Source: Fasciolopsis buskii
Lineage: Eukaryota > Platyhelminthes > Trematoda > Plagiorchiida > Fasciolidae
Assembly (NCBI GenBank): GCA_008360955.1
Contig: LUCM01009862.1
Span: forward strand, 310,001-374,000
Direction of reading: 5' to 3'
Length of the DNA stretch: 64,000 bases
The position numbers and the translations under genes are program-made. Positions 25,701 through 39,147 of the stretch are shown piece by piece. Every line of letters begins with the position of its first letter. Position 1 is the first letter of the stretch. The notes beneath the pieces are model-generated. The model was not told the origin of the DNA. It made no database searches and worked only from the letters and a program-made list of their open reading frames with translations.

Positions 25701-27063
25701 AAGTAGACGAACGAGAAATTATTACATTGATTCATCTAATTCCTTCTGCTGTTGTTGCTAACATTACCGCTACTAGTCCTACTATATATGTTGCTGTCTG
25801 ATATTGGATAGAGTTGACAGGAACTACTGGTTTGTTTTTTCTCTATTTAGATGGAATAATTGGGGTAGATTCATGTGAACCATGTGCTGCGATGATGAAT
25901 TCAAAGCCATTTAAAGACACAAGTATAATCCAAACAGAACAGGCAAAGCGTCCGTCTGTCTGTGCATGACCTTGCGCGCTACATTCTGTTGGTGTGTGTA
26001 ATGTTGGAAACGGAGTGACTGAGAATAAGAATACATTAGTCAGCGACGGAGTCGGCAAGATTTCTAAGATGTTTCCTAAATAGTCTACTCAGAACAAGAA
26101 ATCGTCCGAGTTCTCTTGGCTACAATATTGTAAGAATTCAGGCTATCTTTTGACTGTTGAGTTGTCCGATCCTCTATTATCCTAGGCTGCCTGTGAGGTT
26201 TCAAACACCCCATATTCGCTTCCCTGCCACCCCCTGAAATGTCGAAAGGGCTTGCGTTCTTTGGTTTGTTATATCAGTAGAAGTGTAGGGCTCACCATGG
26301 GTAAATTCGTTGTGCGTGTTTGACTATGCGTTCTCATTATACAGTCAACATTGCATTAAGGATACCTGGTAGGCTAACAAGCCAAGAGTTCGCTGGGGAA
26401 TGTATGCTTACTCGTTTGTTTTGGTTGGTTTGGAATGTGGGTGTTTCGAGCTGTCTATGCGTGTGTATGCTTGTTCGTGTGTGATCGACAGAGAACAACA
26501 TTCCAAACTCATGCAGGCTAGAGCATGATCATTTTAATTCTCCCCACACGCAGACCATCATTTAGATGCCAGTGTCTCAACGGGACTGTTGCTCATTTTA
26601 CTTGCATATTAGAATGCAAAGTCGAAGCAGAGGGAACGAGGGTCAATGACGAGGCTTATGCACGCGAGCGCGTCTGTTTGCATACTTGCATTCTGACCGT
26701 CTTCCTTGAGCGCATACGTGGTCCCAAAATACATATAGATGTTCGCATTTACAACTCATCAAGCAGCGAAGCCTGTGTTCTGTGTTCGAGGAAGATGGTG
26801 ATGATAATAGCGACGGTGCCGGTGGCGGTACCCATGGTACAAATTATAGAAAATAGTAGGTTGATCCATATTCTGATCACAAGGAAGCTTTATATTAGCG
26901 TCGAATCCCAAAGTACAAATGGGAGCTAATCTGGCTCAAAAGACATGCTCGCGGAGCTTTTGACCAGCAAGAATTTACGCCCTAATGCAGTGATAAACCC
27001 CAAGGCGAGAGCTCACATTGTCCCGACTGAAGGTGGATTGACTAACTGACAAACTTTATGCAA
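22704..27063. other. Anonymous DNA, no gene recognised
   Basis: Frames of 60-78 codons only, until the 134-codon frame listed separately. A 9-bp inverted repeat (CCAGTGGGT/ACCCACTGG) lies at 24547-24585 and a GGTTGGTGGGTGGGTGG G-rich stretch near 25673-25689. Confidence 0.5.
26525..26929 (+). other. Unrecognised 134-codon ORF
   Basis: Open frame with several Cys in its first half and a Val/Met-rich stretch (MVMIIATVPVAVPMV) produced by a GATGATAATAGC/GGTGGCGGTA low-complexity segment near 26805-26835. That segment suggests the frame is a by-product of simple sequence. No family recognised. Confidence 0.12.
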
Positions 27064-27112
27064 ACAGACAGGCGGGCAGACAGACAGACAGACCAAGAAA
27101 CAGACAGACAAA
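27064..27112 (+). repeat. (CAGA)n imperfect microsatellite
   Basis: CAGA units in two blocks separated by GGCGGGCAGA and CCAAGAAA. The minus-strand frame at 27042-27266 with Ser/Val/Cys repeats is produced by this array and a downstream CCATCA-rich stretch (27185-27215). Confidence 0.9.
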
Positions 27113-30100
27113 CATGGAAATACGAACACGGACCGGTGAACGCCAGTGAGTAGACAAATGATGCATTGTATTCATGAGCTCTGACCGCCATCACAACCAC
27201 CATCACCACCATCGTAATCCCCTGTGTAGTAAATGCATGCATCCCCAAGTATGCACACGAGACCAAAGGGACGTCGAATCAGACACCAAAGAAACAAGTG
27301 CGCCGTTCCTCCTTTAACAAAGAATGTGCCAATCATAGCAAAAATTTGCTCATTAACTTGCGCGTGGCAACTTTAATACGAAATGGAATGAAGACTCCTT
27401 TAATTCAACATGACCTATTCAGGAGCAACTACACAAATTATGGCGGTGATGTGCACATTCAATAAGATGCGCAGTCAGTGGCCCGAAATTGTTTCTCGAA
27501 ATCGATAAATGGATTATCATACTTCACACAGTACTTCACGTGTCCCTTAATGTGGCCTGTTAGAAACAATTTCAGGACCCTGGAAATTAGTAAGTCCGAT
27601 TCAAATTCAATTAATGTCTTGTGCCTTTATTGGAATTCCTGCCGTTTCTCTCTTATTACAGATATCCAGACAGTAGTGCTAATGACAATACTCGGATTGC
27701 TTTTAGCATAGCGACACTAACGGTGACAGCACTCGAACTAATGCTACTATAGTTACTACTATTAACGGTAATGCCACTATTGGTACTAATGATTAGAAAA
27801 CTTAGGGGACGAAATCCAGTAGAATTTAGCTTCTTACATCCAGATATCGATTGACTCGGTGTTTTGGCTAGCTAGAAAGGTAGGCTTACGAACGTCAAGC
27901 ATGAAAGTCAATGGAGTAGAACAGAAAGGTATCGAAACTGAGTAAGTCCTGAAGCAGGTAATATATTTACATTACTAAGTGACACTTAAGTAAGGATTGC
28001 TCGTAAAAGTTTAAACCCAGTTGGGAACTTCACACTGCCAGTCAAGAACATCTCCCGTGGACTAAAGTGGGATCTGGAGACTTCATGATATTACACCAGA
28101 ACTGTACCCTATGCTACTGCGCAAAGAGAAATCATGTTTGTAATATAAAACTCTACTCTGCCATCAGAAACTCCACTCCCTTATCTTATATGATTCCTCA
28201 AAAATGGATTTTTCTTAGTGTGCAATAAAACTTTGCTGACCAGGAGAATCAAGTAACGAAATTGCAAAGCACTCGCATTTTCTTTTTTCAGACCGGGTAT
28301 CGATCCGTTACTTGATTTTTCAAAGTTGTTGATAATTACCAATGACACCCAGGGGGAAACAAGAACTCCGAGACACTGATTTAGACCTTTTAAATCTTAC
28401 TTATCCTGTTCACCAACAGCCATCCATGATTCGCCGAGCTATCTAATCTGCATCTGCTTGGTGTTTTGCTGCTCCCAATAATATTGATTTAAACCCTGAA
28501 AATGCATCTTTCAACCCTTGTTGACTGGGTGCCACCAAATTTGATTTTCGATGCAGTTGTAAAGTGGTGAATGCAACCGAAGACGAGAAATTAATGACTC
28601 GGACAAATAGACCAGCATTTTCATTACTAAATCAACGAAGCATATTGAAAATGGAAGGATTACTGTCAGATAACTGATAGCAAGCCAGATTTGACAAGGG
28701 CGTGTTGCTAGGATTCAGTCATTTGTCCACTCTATTCAATTCTGATTAAAGCATATTGATTTCAACCATGAATTGAAATGAATGAAATGTTGCCTGACCG
28801 ATTGTTCACTTCGCCAATTTTCATTCCTCTATCGGAAATGTCCCCGGTATCGTTTGTCATCAGGGGTGAAAAATCCAAATGAATGCAGGTGAAAATCCAG
28901 TGATATCGAAGAAACATCTGAGATGGTTACCCGAACGACAGTTAATCGTTAATTCGCCATTGGGTAGCAGTTAAGTTAAACACAAATTATTGTCACATTA
29001 ATTTATGTCTGCCATCGGCCAGTCCAGAATTCATTCTAAGTAGGACTACGAGCTCAATTAAGTTGCCGATGATGGACAGAAACCGGAGGGAAACTGATAA
29101 TGACCGTATTAGGAACAGAGATTCTGATAGGTCAGTCACTGGTACCTACCTATCAGTATTCCTTAAAACATTAGACGACTCCAACAGCTCCTCTTCATCA
29201 CGATATTGTTGCACACAACAACTATAAGCAGCAATACCCTTTTCATAGGAATTTTCTCTTTTAAAAATTTTTGAATGATATTATTACACCCTACAAAAAT
29301 ACCTGTCTTGCATGGGAATGCACGGCTTCAAAATATCTTACTCTCCTTTCCGCGTTAAAACGCTTGAATTCAGCGGATCCATTCATGTATGCTTTGCCAA
29401 TTCTCGTGCCGCGCGTCATGTACTTTAAGCGAGTTGTTGTCAGAGACACTCGGTGGTGAGTTAGCTTGCCAGTTTATGCAAGATACAAGATACACGACAC
29501 ACAGTAAGCTTTAAGTGAAATTATTATCCCTCATTTTCACATTTCGAACCGATGTGCAACGGAACTTCTAATTCTGACGAAATTCCGTTTAACCGGTGAG
29601 ATTATGGGACCACTCCAACAGTGCTGCACATAATCGTAATTTTATCTAACGATAAATACCACAAGGCTACCAGGCTGAAACAGTGCATGATATGAGCGTC
29701 GGTGGACGGTGGACGAACGACGATTGTGGTTCACTTTAGAAAACGCATATGTATGAATAAATGTGTACAAAATGGGCGGGGCAGTCTCCACCACAAAATC
29801 CGAATGCCTTCTGTAGAGCCTGATATTGGAGTATTACAAATGCAAAATCAATGGGGATTATCGTTGACCCTTGGCTTTTAATCTTGAATCGAGTGGTTGA
29901 CCGTGAAGAACACTTACGGATACTAAAGGAGAACTTCTGGACAACTTGCACGAACACTAAAGACTTTCCACTCCGAAACAACAGTGTATCTTTCAGCTCC
30001 CAAGCAAGAACTGTTAAATCTCCCAGGTGAGCCACATAGGTATGATCACTTCCATTGTCATCCAACTTCATACAGCTGTACTGCGGTAAAAACAAAGGAT

Positions 30101-30704
30101 TGCGCTCATGATAATTTTAAGAGCTCTTCAGGGTCTAAAAAATGTCCTGACACGATTTCTGATGAAGTGTCAGTCACATTCGGTTATCAGCTGATAGGCC
30201 ATGTTTCAAGAACTTAAGAGCTTTGGCTGCTGGTTGCAGAAACACAAATTACTGAGGTTTAAGGCATTGACTTTCTCACTGGTTTTATTTACCACGGCCC
30301 CCCTAACCATCTTGCCGGCAAACTGTAACACAGTTAGTATAATAGTGAAGAAATTCGTGGAGCATTTTTGGACTTAGTACTTTATTTTCAGCCCTGACGT
30401 GGACACATCAATCTCGCCACTTGTGGGACCCTAAACTCACAACTGAATTCCACTAGTCCCACATACTTTTGTCTCTTAGCCAACTGGTCCGTCGTTCGGA
30501 CGCTTTGGAGTGTACAAAAAGTGAAACTAAAATGAATGTCACATGTTAATATATGATGCGACTTTGTGTCACACTCGCTCAGAAGAGTGGCCATTTGGAA
30601 CCAACCATTTTCACGATGTGCTACTTAGCACAGGCAAACAGACATGATCAATAAAAGCAGTTTTAATGGACTTGTACAAATAATGGAAGCCATCTAAATC
30701 AATA

Positions 30705-30718
30705 CATATATATATATC
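30705..30718. repeat. Short (AT)n run
   Basis: ATATATATATATAT-like run of 14 bp in anonymous DNA. Confidence 0.8.
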
Positions 30719-30965
30719 ATTATCCTAACTCTGTCCACGCAGGTATGTTAGCAGACACTAAATACCAAACACTTGTTTTCATTAACAAGACATCTAATTG
30801 ACTCAGCCAAGAACCACAGGAGACAATTACGCATAATTCATATGCCAAAATGAACCTGACAGTGAAAAGTCATTTTCATAATGCTGTCTGACGGGAAATC
30901 AAATCCAGTTCGAACGTATTCAGCGTTGGTGAATGCGCAGTTCTTGGAACTTTTAGCTCAGAATT

Positions 30966-30976
30966 CCCCCCCCCCC
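30966..30976 (+). repeat. Homopolymer C11
   Basis: Eleven consecutive C. It lies inside an otherwise unremarkable 83-codon frame (30881-31132), so frame continuity there depends on a homopolymer that is prone to sequencing error. Confidence 0.95.
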
Positions 30977-31148
30977 TCACCTTCTTTTACTGATGATTTT
31001 TCTGTTAATTCAAAATTCGGAAGCAGTCGCTGTTCTAGCTGTGCTATTTATTTCGTCAACTTCAAAGGTGTGCATAGCGATCTCGCATGTTTTTTTCGAT
31101 TGCAGTGTTACTACTCCAGCATGCCTTGTTAATCATAATATTCCTGTA

Positions 31149-31189
31149 TACTTACTTACTTAATTACTTACTTACTTACTTACTTACTC
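31149..31189 (+). repeat. (TTAC)n microsatellite
   Basis: About ten TTAC units with one TTAATTAC interruption. It lies inside an 81-codon frame at 31087-31332 whose Leu-Leu-Thr-Tyr repeat comes from the array. Confidence 0.95.
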
Positions 31190-33102
31190 ATTTCGGGACG
31201 GCCAGCGCAATGCGCCTAAGCAATGGGAAGTGGAAAGAAAATCGGAGACAACTTTCTTCAGAAATAAGATCGAAATTATCTCTTCCCAACAGTCCTGAAG
31301 AAAAAGTGTTCCGTCAAAAAAAATTACTGTAAAATTGCCGTAGTCATAATTGTGTTAATCCATGCGCCAATTGGAATTGACATGCCATTGTGGACAGGAT
31401 AGGAACTTCTAGAATAATGCCCGCCATGCCTAGTCTCATGGTTTAGCACAGTATCCGCTCCATCGATTCTGAGAAGCAACTTTGTCAATATGGAGTAGCT
31501 TCACAGAAGAAAATTTATTTCTTGTGTAAATTCGGACTATGACTACTTTTTCGTGAGCATTCCCGTCCTCCTCCATTGGTGATCCCCGTTCTGTTCCTAG
31601 GGGAGTCTCCAAAGAAGTTTGTTTGTCAATAAGAAATTAGATTCCTTACGCATGCCATCTTACAAGTCTGTCGTGTTAACTTACGTATTAGTCCAGTAGG
31701 AATGCAATTTCTTCTTAAAAATTAATTTCTGGTAAATACGAAACCCCCCACGTGTGAATTTCAGCAAATGTAATCGTAGTCATCAACACATTTCGAAGGA
31801 CTTCAATTAGGGAACTTTACCAGTTGCGAATTTAAACATTGGTAAGTCAAAGTAATTTATACTTTATATTGACTAGATTTATTAGTGGAAGTATGCATAA
31901 ATGTTCAAGGTTCACTCTGAGAGCAACTAACAAGCCACAAGCTTGGTCCTCAGCTTTCTTGATACAACCACCGTTTGAACTGGCAATATTACACACCTAG
32001 TTTTGGGTCATAATCAGGACCGAATGAATCGACACTGGAAACAGTGCCGAAACAGCTTTTCACGTTTCACATTCATTCAGTGATGAATACCAGGTGAGTC
32101 GGTCACAGTGACTAAGTGTGAAATACTTTCCAGTCCGCATTTATGACTGAAATCAGTCATTATTAACCTTCTTAATGTTATTATCAAATAACGCATTAGA
32201 GATGTGGTGACCAGAGAAGAATGTCATGCTGTTCTAAACCAAGGATTCCCAATAATATTTACATCGATAGATTTTATCTTTAAGGCCTATAGCTCTGTCT
32301 GTGAGCATTCTATAGCTTCAACTGAGTTACCAACAACCATGAGACGAAAAGCAGCCCCCAGGCAGATCGAATTAATTTGTTCTTCAAAAGACGATTTTTA
32401 GGTTCCATAGGGATGACCGCTATCCAGGATTAAAGAGTTCTGGGACCAATGCGCACTAATTACTAATCTTTTATCGCGGAGGAGATCGTAAACAATGAGT
32501 GGCCAAAAGCAACTAACTTTTAGAGGTTGCTGCCTCAGGAGCTTTCTGATCACTTCACGTATTCTTTCATGCTTATATCAGTAACTTTGGATCGGATTCC
32601 CATTCCGACGCTAGTCCGATGACCTGTGACTAATCACTTACTTTGCTTAAAAATAAATAGTTTCGTATTAAATCAAAAGAGTTGGTTACTAAGTAATGAA
32701 CTCCTCTTTCTATTCTGGCTTCTGACCGGAAATGAGACAGGACATATCTCATAGCCTCAAAGGCTTTCCTGAGTAAGTGTTAACTGCATATCCAAATTTT
32801 GGACTGAGCAATCACAAAAGACTTCACTGTGGCTAACTTTCCAACTAATCCATAAAATAGATTAGTACTTTCACTCGAGATGATTTGTCTGTTAACTCTG
32901 GAATACCCTACACAAACCTGAAAGAATTGGTTGATTACATGATCTTGAGGCGCATGCATAGAAGGCATCCGTAGTGGTGCATGTTTAAAAACCTGCATTT
33001 TTTACTGTCCATATGCAGACAAAACTGCCTCCGGGTTACTCAAACTATCGTCTGTCAGAGGATGATGGTACTGTTTTGGCCAGCAAACCTGGTAACTACA
33101 AA
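31190..33102. other. Anonymous DNA, no gene recognised
   Basis: AT-rich, with few frames above 60 codons. No repeat or RNA signature seen. Confidence 0.5.
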
Positions 33103-33744
33103 CTACAAAATGATCAACAGTTTCGAAGTCTTCACTGTGACAATTAATGCATTATTTCGGAATTGTGGCAAAATTAGCCGGGTTCGTGTCACAAATATTC
33201 GGAATTGTGTAAAACGATGCCTGACTTCCACAAGAATTCTCAAAGGTGTACCTGCTCGCAAACTGTGGAGCAAAGCATGCATAATATCGCATTTTTCAAT
33301 ACGCACACAGAAACGTCCCCAAACAAGGTGAATCACGTTTCGGGATAACACAAGAGATCTCTTTAAATCAGCTGAGTGAAATTTCCGAATGGTCTTGACG
33401 TGCTCCCGAATAATTCTGACAAGCTTCCAACATAATGTGGTATAAAGGTCATATGGGCATGGCTCGCAAAAAAGTAACATCACGGTTGCATATGAGCTTG
33501 TCATTTTTAAACACCTAAATTTATCTGATGTAGTCAGCAGATAATATAGTTTCAGGCGCTGGCAATTTGAGTAGATCGCGAAATTAGAGGCAAATACAAG
33601 ACAAACCACGGCACTACCATCGCGAATAAACCCATAAAATAAGAATGCATGCTTCAATGTTAGCCGAAAGAGGGAGGAGGCGGGAACCAGAATCAGGTAA
33701 ATCTGTGTGATTTTAATGCAGACTACACCTGGGGGATGGGTCAC
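33103..33744 (-). other. Longest ORF of the window, 213 codons, unrecognised
   Basis: This frame opens with Met and stays free of stops for 213 codons. That is longer than I expect by chance in DNA of this composition (a rough estimate gives fewer than one such ORF per window). It begins with a hydrophobic segment (residues about 10-65, with LILVPASSLFRL and SAVVCLVFASNFAIYS). The later part is basic, with many Arg/Lys (for example RIIREHVKTIRKF). I recognise no family. It lies about 55 bp from, and opposite in strand to, LINE tail copy C. It could be a host exon, part of an older element, or chance. The overlapping plus-strand frame at 32981-33331 is probably its shadow. Confidence 0.2.
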
Positions 33745-33799
33745 GTGGGTGAATGAGCTCGAGCGGGGAAAGTAGACAGGTTTTGCAAAGGGAACAAGT

Positions 33800-34270
33800 A
33801 ATAGAGGGCTCGAGAAGACAGTGACTGGGCCATGTGTTGCGTATGACGAACATATCTACCATATCGTGCTCTGTTTTCTCTTTCTCCCATGAGGTGGAAG
33901 AAGCCATGAGGAGGTCAGTAGATGGCGTGAGTTGCCTTGTGCCTCCGTGGTTGGAATCAAAAGATCCCCTAACCATAGGACTGGAGACACCAAAAGATAT
34001 AGCAGCGAACCGTCAACAGTGGCGATCGCGTTGTCATCTGCAGAAACGAAATGCTTGAAAAATCTGTATACAGACAACTAGACTGTATTCTGTGTGTCAT
34101 CTTCTAAGACTTTCTTTTATTCCCCCCTCCTCCCCATTCTCGTGTAAGTACTCTCTATGAACACGTTGCATAGTCTCTCTGTTGCAAGGAGCAACTAGAT
34201 GGGAAAGGCAACGGTCAGTGGGGCATGCCCAATGTTTAACGCTTAACGACGGTAATGATTATGTTGAATG
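33800..34270 (+). mobile_element. 5'-truncated RTE-like LINE tail, copy C
   Basis: Third copy of the family, reaching slightly further 5' than A and B. LGHVLRMTN is at 33825-33851. After a frameshift, LPYRALFSLSPMRWKKP and GGQ follow, interrupted by TGA. A last frame gives ETPKDIAANRQQWRSRCH and stops at 34056-34058. The untranslated region contains the shared box GGGAAAGGCAACGGTCAGTG (34201-34220), then GTTTAACGCTTAACGACGG and a short GATTATG-like end near 34265. L-G-H-V-L-R-M followed by a LP-x-R-A-L-F motif is the standard C-terminal signature of RTE-type LINE proteins. The 74-codon frame at 33834-34058 is the broken remnant of that protein and is not a functional gene. Confidence 0.82.
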
Positions 34271-37200
34271 GATGAACCTTCTCCAATCCACGCTTAAAGT
34301 GTTCCGCAAAAAATTGTATTTTTGCAGTAGTTGGTGATTTGTTGTGAATTTCCTAATGACTCACCACCTATTTTAACATAGCCCACTTGAAATAAATGAG
34401 TGATCACTCCTATATGATAGCTTTAGGAACACAACGAAACCTTCATCAAATGGTGAACTGCTGAATGCCTCATGGGGTTAAATCATAAGACTAACTTGTC
34501 ATTACCTTAAAAAACCCACGAAAAATCCGAGTGGCAGCAATTGTGTTCAAAATCGAGATGGGTCAAATGAAAACCTATAGAAAAAATGTATTGTGGTGTA
34601 ATAAAGGCCACTTAAGCATTAGCTATATTTAGGTGATGCCCTGACGGATTGGTGTTGTTTCTTGTCACTATAGGTTTGAAAGGCTCAGTCAGTCAACTAA
34701 TCGGTCTTTCGGTCGATCAGTTATTTGGAACAACTAATAATAAATGCCAAAGCATACTAATGACCCAATCGCTCTCTGTGATTCAGTTCATTCCGAGTTG
34801 ATGATGCAAGTCTAGCCGATTGCATAAATTAGTGTGAGAGGAACAGGATCGTGTGACCGCACCCACACACATCAATTCCATGCAACAGTGCATAGATTTA
34901 TGCGTACATGCAAAGCACGGTGGCGAGATAAAGTAGGGATATACTCACAGTAATTATTTATTTTCTTGTCTGTCTGTATGTTCCCGACCGGCTTCTCCTA
35001 TCGCGATGTTACAGTATCTGTTTTGTCGTTTTTCTGATCAAGTGAGCATAAATGTCTTTGCTGAGTCTACTCCACCCTAAGACCACCTCTGTTGGGAACT
35101 GAAACACAAATATACTCACCTCATATGCATAAGCTCAATGGATTGTTAATGTGTTATTATCGCGCCCCCATCGACTGCACCATTCCATAGGCATCATCAC
35201 ATTGTTCGCAAAGTTCTAAGTTCTTTGTATTTCATATTGCCATCTGGCGAATGAGTACAAATTATATACAGAAGTTAAAGTTCAAGACTGCTCCCCCTGT
35301 ACAACCTCTCTGCGAAAAAAGGGAACACGGCTTTGCAATGGTCGTTATCTGTATACTCGAATATACACCGACAAGGATCACAGGTGCCCCGATCTGCACT
35401 CTGCAAAGCAAAAAGAAAACTCATGGCCCTAATCCTGATCACTGTATTAGCCAACATGAAGTACTTACGTAAACGGAATCAAGCTTGTCAATCCGATCCA
35501 CCCTGATGCAACACGTACAAAGGAGACGTTCGTGCCAGTAGGTTCACTTCACTTGGCCATTAACATTATGCTTTCGTGTGACAGATTACGATGGTAAGAG
35601 GGATGGGCTGTTGTAAAATATGGAAGAACTACTTACGATTTCCGCTTCTCCAAGACGGCATCAAGAGCCGAGTACCTCCACTTTTTGGTAAAGTTGCGTC
35701 ATCTCTAGTGACATTAGTCAAGAGAATCATTGATCAAGGTCAATGGTTAATGACCTGTTCCTCGGACTGTAATGTATTTTCCATAACTATTCTCTTAATA
35801 TTAACCTATACTGCCAACGGTAGTAAATGAGGAAATAAATCGAAACGCTGACATTAGTGTATGAATAGAAGCCAAAATGGGAGTTAGTTGTTTTCATCGG
35901 AAACCGCCAACAGCTTGCTAATTCAGCTGCATTCTCCGGAATCCGAACACCATGAAAACTCTAAGGTCCTGTTAGTTTATTCTGTGTCGATGGTTGCTTC
36001 AATAGTAGCAAAAACTTGAAAAATGTACCATCAGGTAGTGACTAATCGCCCAACTTGAGCATTTTTATCAGGTCTAACTAACATTCTCACCTCGTCTTAA
36101 GGATATTAAAAAACGTCAGTCAAATACACCCTGATTCGGTGGGTATCATCCACTTCCAAGGTACACTGGAATGTTAGGTGGAAATTCCATTTTGTCACAA
36201 GTGCAACTCACTCTCGGACGTTGCTTTGGATAGAAGTTGGGTTAAAATTCACAACAGCTTATGTTCTTGTACAGTTCGATCAAAACAGCTCATACTCTTT
36301 TTTGCGAATTAAAAGCCCATAGACTTTTGAGATAGCTAAAGTGGGCACCTAGTTCGACTTTTTATTTGTGTACTTAAGATGATCCGGTATTTAGAGCACA
36401 GCACGTTTGCAACCACAAGGAATGGTAAGAAATACCCATCCACTAGTACCAATTTAATCATGAAAATATTTTTTACTCAACGGAAACCTGCAGCCGGTGG
36501 CCATCGATGAATTAGTTTCAGCGAACACCAATTACTCATCTCATCACGGCATCAACCCCGATTAAAAGACCATCTATTATGACGCAATATCAACCCAAAT
36601 GTTCGAAACGAACAAATTTTATCAACACAGAACTTACGCAAGTCATTTACCACTTTGATGAATTTCAGACGAATTTCCATAAGTGAGGCAAAGGAGATAG
36701 TAGAGTGTCGACCTGCTGAAGCATTTATGCTTGACTAATGATGGAACATTTCCGATCTAAATGCCAGATGTGGTTATCGAAACCCAATGGAAAAGAGAAC
36801 ATACTTATGAAACATAAGCTTGATAAAATAAACCGTCGGTCAAATCTATATCTCAAACTTCCTCTTCACTGAACCTGACTTAGAATTGAGGTCAACTTTG
36901 TTATCTTAGGCTTGTAGACGCTTGTTTTCTTGTACAAAACCTGTATGCTAATTTATGCTAACCAATGTGACAGCCTCATAGAAACCGTCCTGCTCACTCT
37001 AGAAGATAAATTCACCTTCATTCCTGTCGACATAAATTGTACGTTTAATGATATCCAAGTGTGGTGGCTCCTTGGAGTTTCTTTTGAGGTTTGACATTTT
37101 GAAGTATGCTCTAACTTATTCCGATTAACCCATGGTGGACTTCTTTGCGTCCACCGACTGATGTCAATTCAAGCATATTGGCATGTAAGTCGAAATCCAC

Positions 37201-39147
37201 TTACTAATTCATTGTCTCACATATAAACTCTTTTACTATCATATCCAAGGGTATAGCAGAAGCAACAGACTCAATTCTGAATAAGGCTCGACTATGAGTA
37301 AGGGAAAAAAAGCTGAGCCCCGTGGTCTTTAGTTAGGCCAAGTTTTAGCTTTACTGTTATCTTCATTAAAGTAGGCCCGACAAATCTTGCCAGGTCCCCT
37401 TGCTTATTCGTGATTCAGCTTGTTTGAAATCGACTAAATGTGCTAGAAGTAGAATATTGGAAGAATTCCTAATTATCCTGTCCACTGAATAAAAGCAAAC
37501 CAAAATCTTCCTCTTCGTTAGCACCAACAAACTTAGCAGATTACTGGACATATCGTTTCGTAGTTACTGCTTGGTTTGCACTTAAGTCGATTTCAAACTA
37601 GTGCAACCTATGGAAGGGTAAGAAAGCATAATGTATTAGAACATGGTTTCGCGATCCCAACTAGAACTCGCTGATTTCGTAATTTTGACGCTTTATTCCA
37701 CTGCCTATCTCACAATTCTGTGTTGCTGGTTTTGTTACTGTGATGCATTTTCTATGGATTTCGACATACTGATTAGAAGTGTTTAAGTGGAGGAATCTGA
37801 GAACCTAACGCCTCCCCGTCCTGTTTGCCCGACTAAATATCTATATGCTGTCTACCTTGTGCTCATGAGTTATTTAGCAAACCTGCGTGTCGTAGGCCTA
37901 GGCTACTTTCGTGTAGGCTTGCGTAAATGCTCGCATATCTTGCTAGTGCAAATTACACTCGAATGGTAGCGGTAATTCACGCAATCTTTCCTATTGAACC
38001 GACCGGATCTCAGGGTCCCGACCGGCTTGCAAGCCTTTTTAACATCGAGTGGCCGCAGTCTCGTTACTTTGGCCAAGTACGCGAAAGAACAATGCCCACC
38101 AGGAGCTCGTGATGCCATTTCTGACAGAACAACGGATGAATCTATAGATTGTCATCCACACAAGCATGTACAAAATAGCAGGAATATGTGCAAATATTTG
38201 TTGGCTTTTGTACATCCAGACATATATAAACACACATACACACACACGCAATGCCTCGTCAGAAGAAGGCATCGACAAACGAGACGGTTCTAACGCTCTC
38301 TGTAAATGTTTCGTGATAACATAGACTTTTAGAAGCTAAAAATTATGCACTCTTCAGAAACGGGGAAAGCCAATGTTTCATATAGGAAATTGATGAAGCT
38401 GTTGGTAATTTGTTCACTTCTATCGCCTTCATAGCGCAGTGATTTAGGCCATGCGTACAGAAAAACCAGTTACTTGAACTAGATTAAGGAACTGATCGTT
38501 TTACACACGGTTACCTTTTAAATCTTTGTTTGAGTACCCTCGAACAGCCTTAAATTCGTTCATCTTCTCATGATTTATTTTGGCAGACCATCGTACGGTT
38601 TCCGTTGGTAAATATTACACCATAAAAGACAACAGCATTTAGCTCAGAACCCAGCACTTAAATAAGAAGAAAGACCTCCGTTAGCCTGCCCCTCTTTATT
38701 CGCAATCCGCGCCTAATCAAGTACCGTGAAATTAACATAGATATTATTAAGAGAGGTAATGAATTAGATTTTCAACACTTGATAGGATGTGAACAGCAAA
38801 CAACGGGATCATTACGCTAGATAGTGTGAGGTTCGCAACAATTCCCACTGGAAGTAACCCACTGAATTTCCTGCGTCGATCACAGATTTTATTAACAGAT
38901 ACGAAGCCGGAACAAAGCAAACACTACGGCTAATAGTCACTGCAGGTAATACTGTCTCGCAGAGTATGATTAAGGGATTATTTGCCTTTGTGACTTTGTT
39001 TGGCCATCCAGTAGTCATGCAGAGAGATGAAGGTACAACCTGTGGGGTGGATTATTTTAGCTACCCTGTCAGTGAAGATTGTATTTCTGCATCGGTGCAA
39101 CATATCAAACCTGCAGATAAGATGAGTGCTCATGACGACTCAGGAGT
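34271..39147. other. Anonymous DNA, no gene recognised
   Basis: Scattered 60-99-codon frames. From 35.83 to 37.37 kb no frame reaches 60 codons. The 99-codon frame at 37994-38293 runs into the CA-rich microsatellite and competes with two other frames. Confidence 0.5.
38221..38250 (+). repeat. Short CA/CATA-rich run
   Basis: ATATAAACACACATACACAC-type imperfect dinucleotide array. It accounts for the His-Thr repeat in the frame at 37994-38293. Confidence 0.8.

Larger units (their letters stand above)
27113..31148. other. Anonymous DNA, no gene recognised
   Basis: From 27.7 to 29.27 kb no frame reaches 60 codons. A 119-codon minus frame at 29736-30095 is unrecognised. A loose CTA/CACTA trinucleotide-like stretch lies at about 27715-27790. 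Confidence 0.5.
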
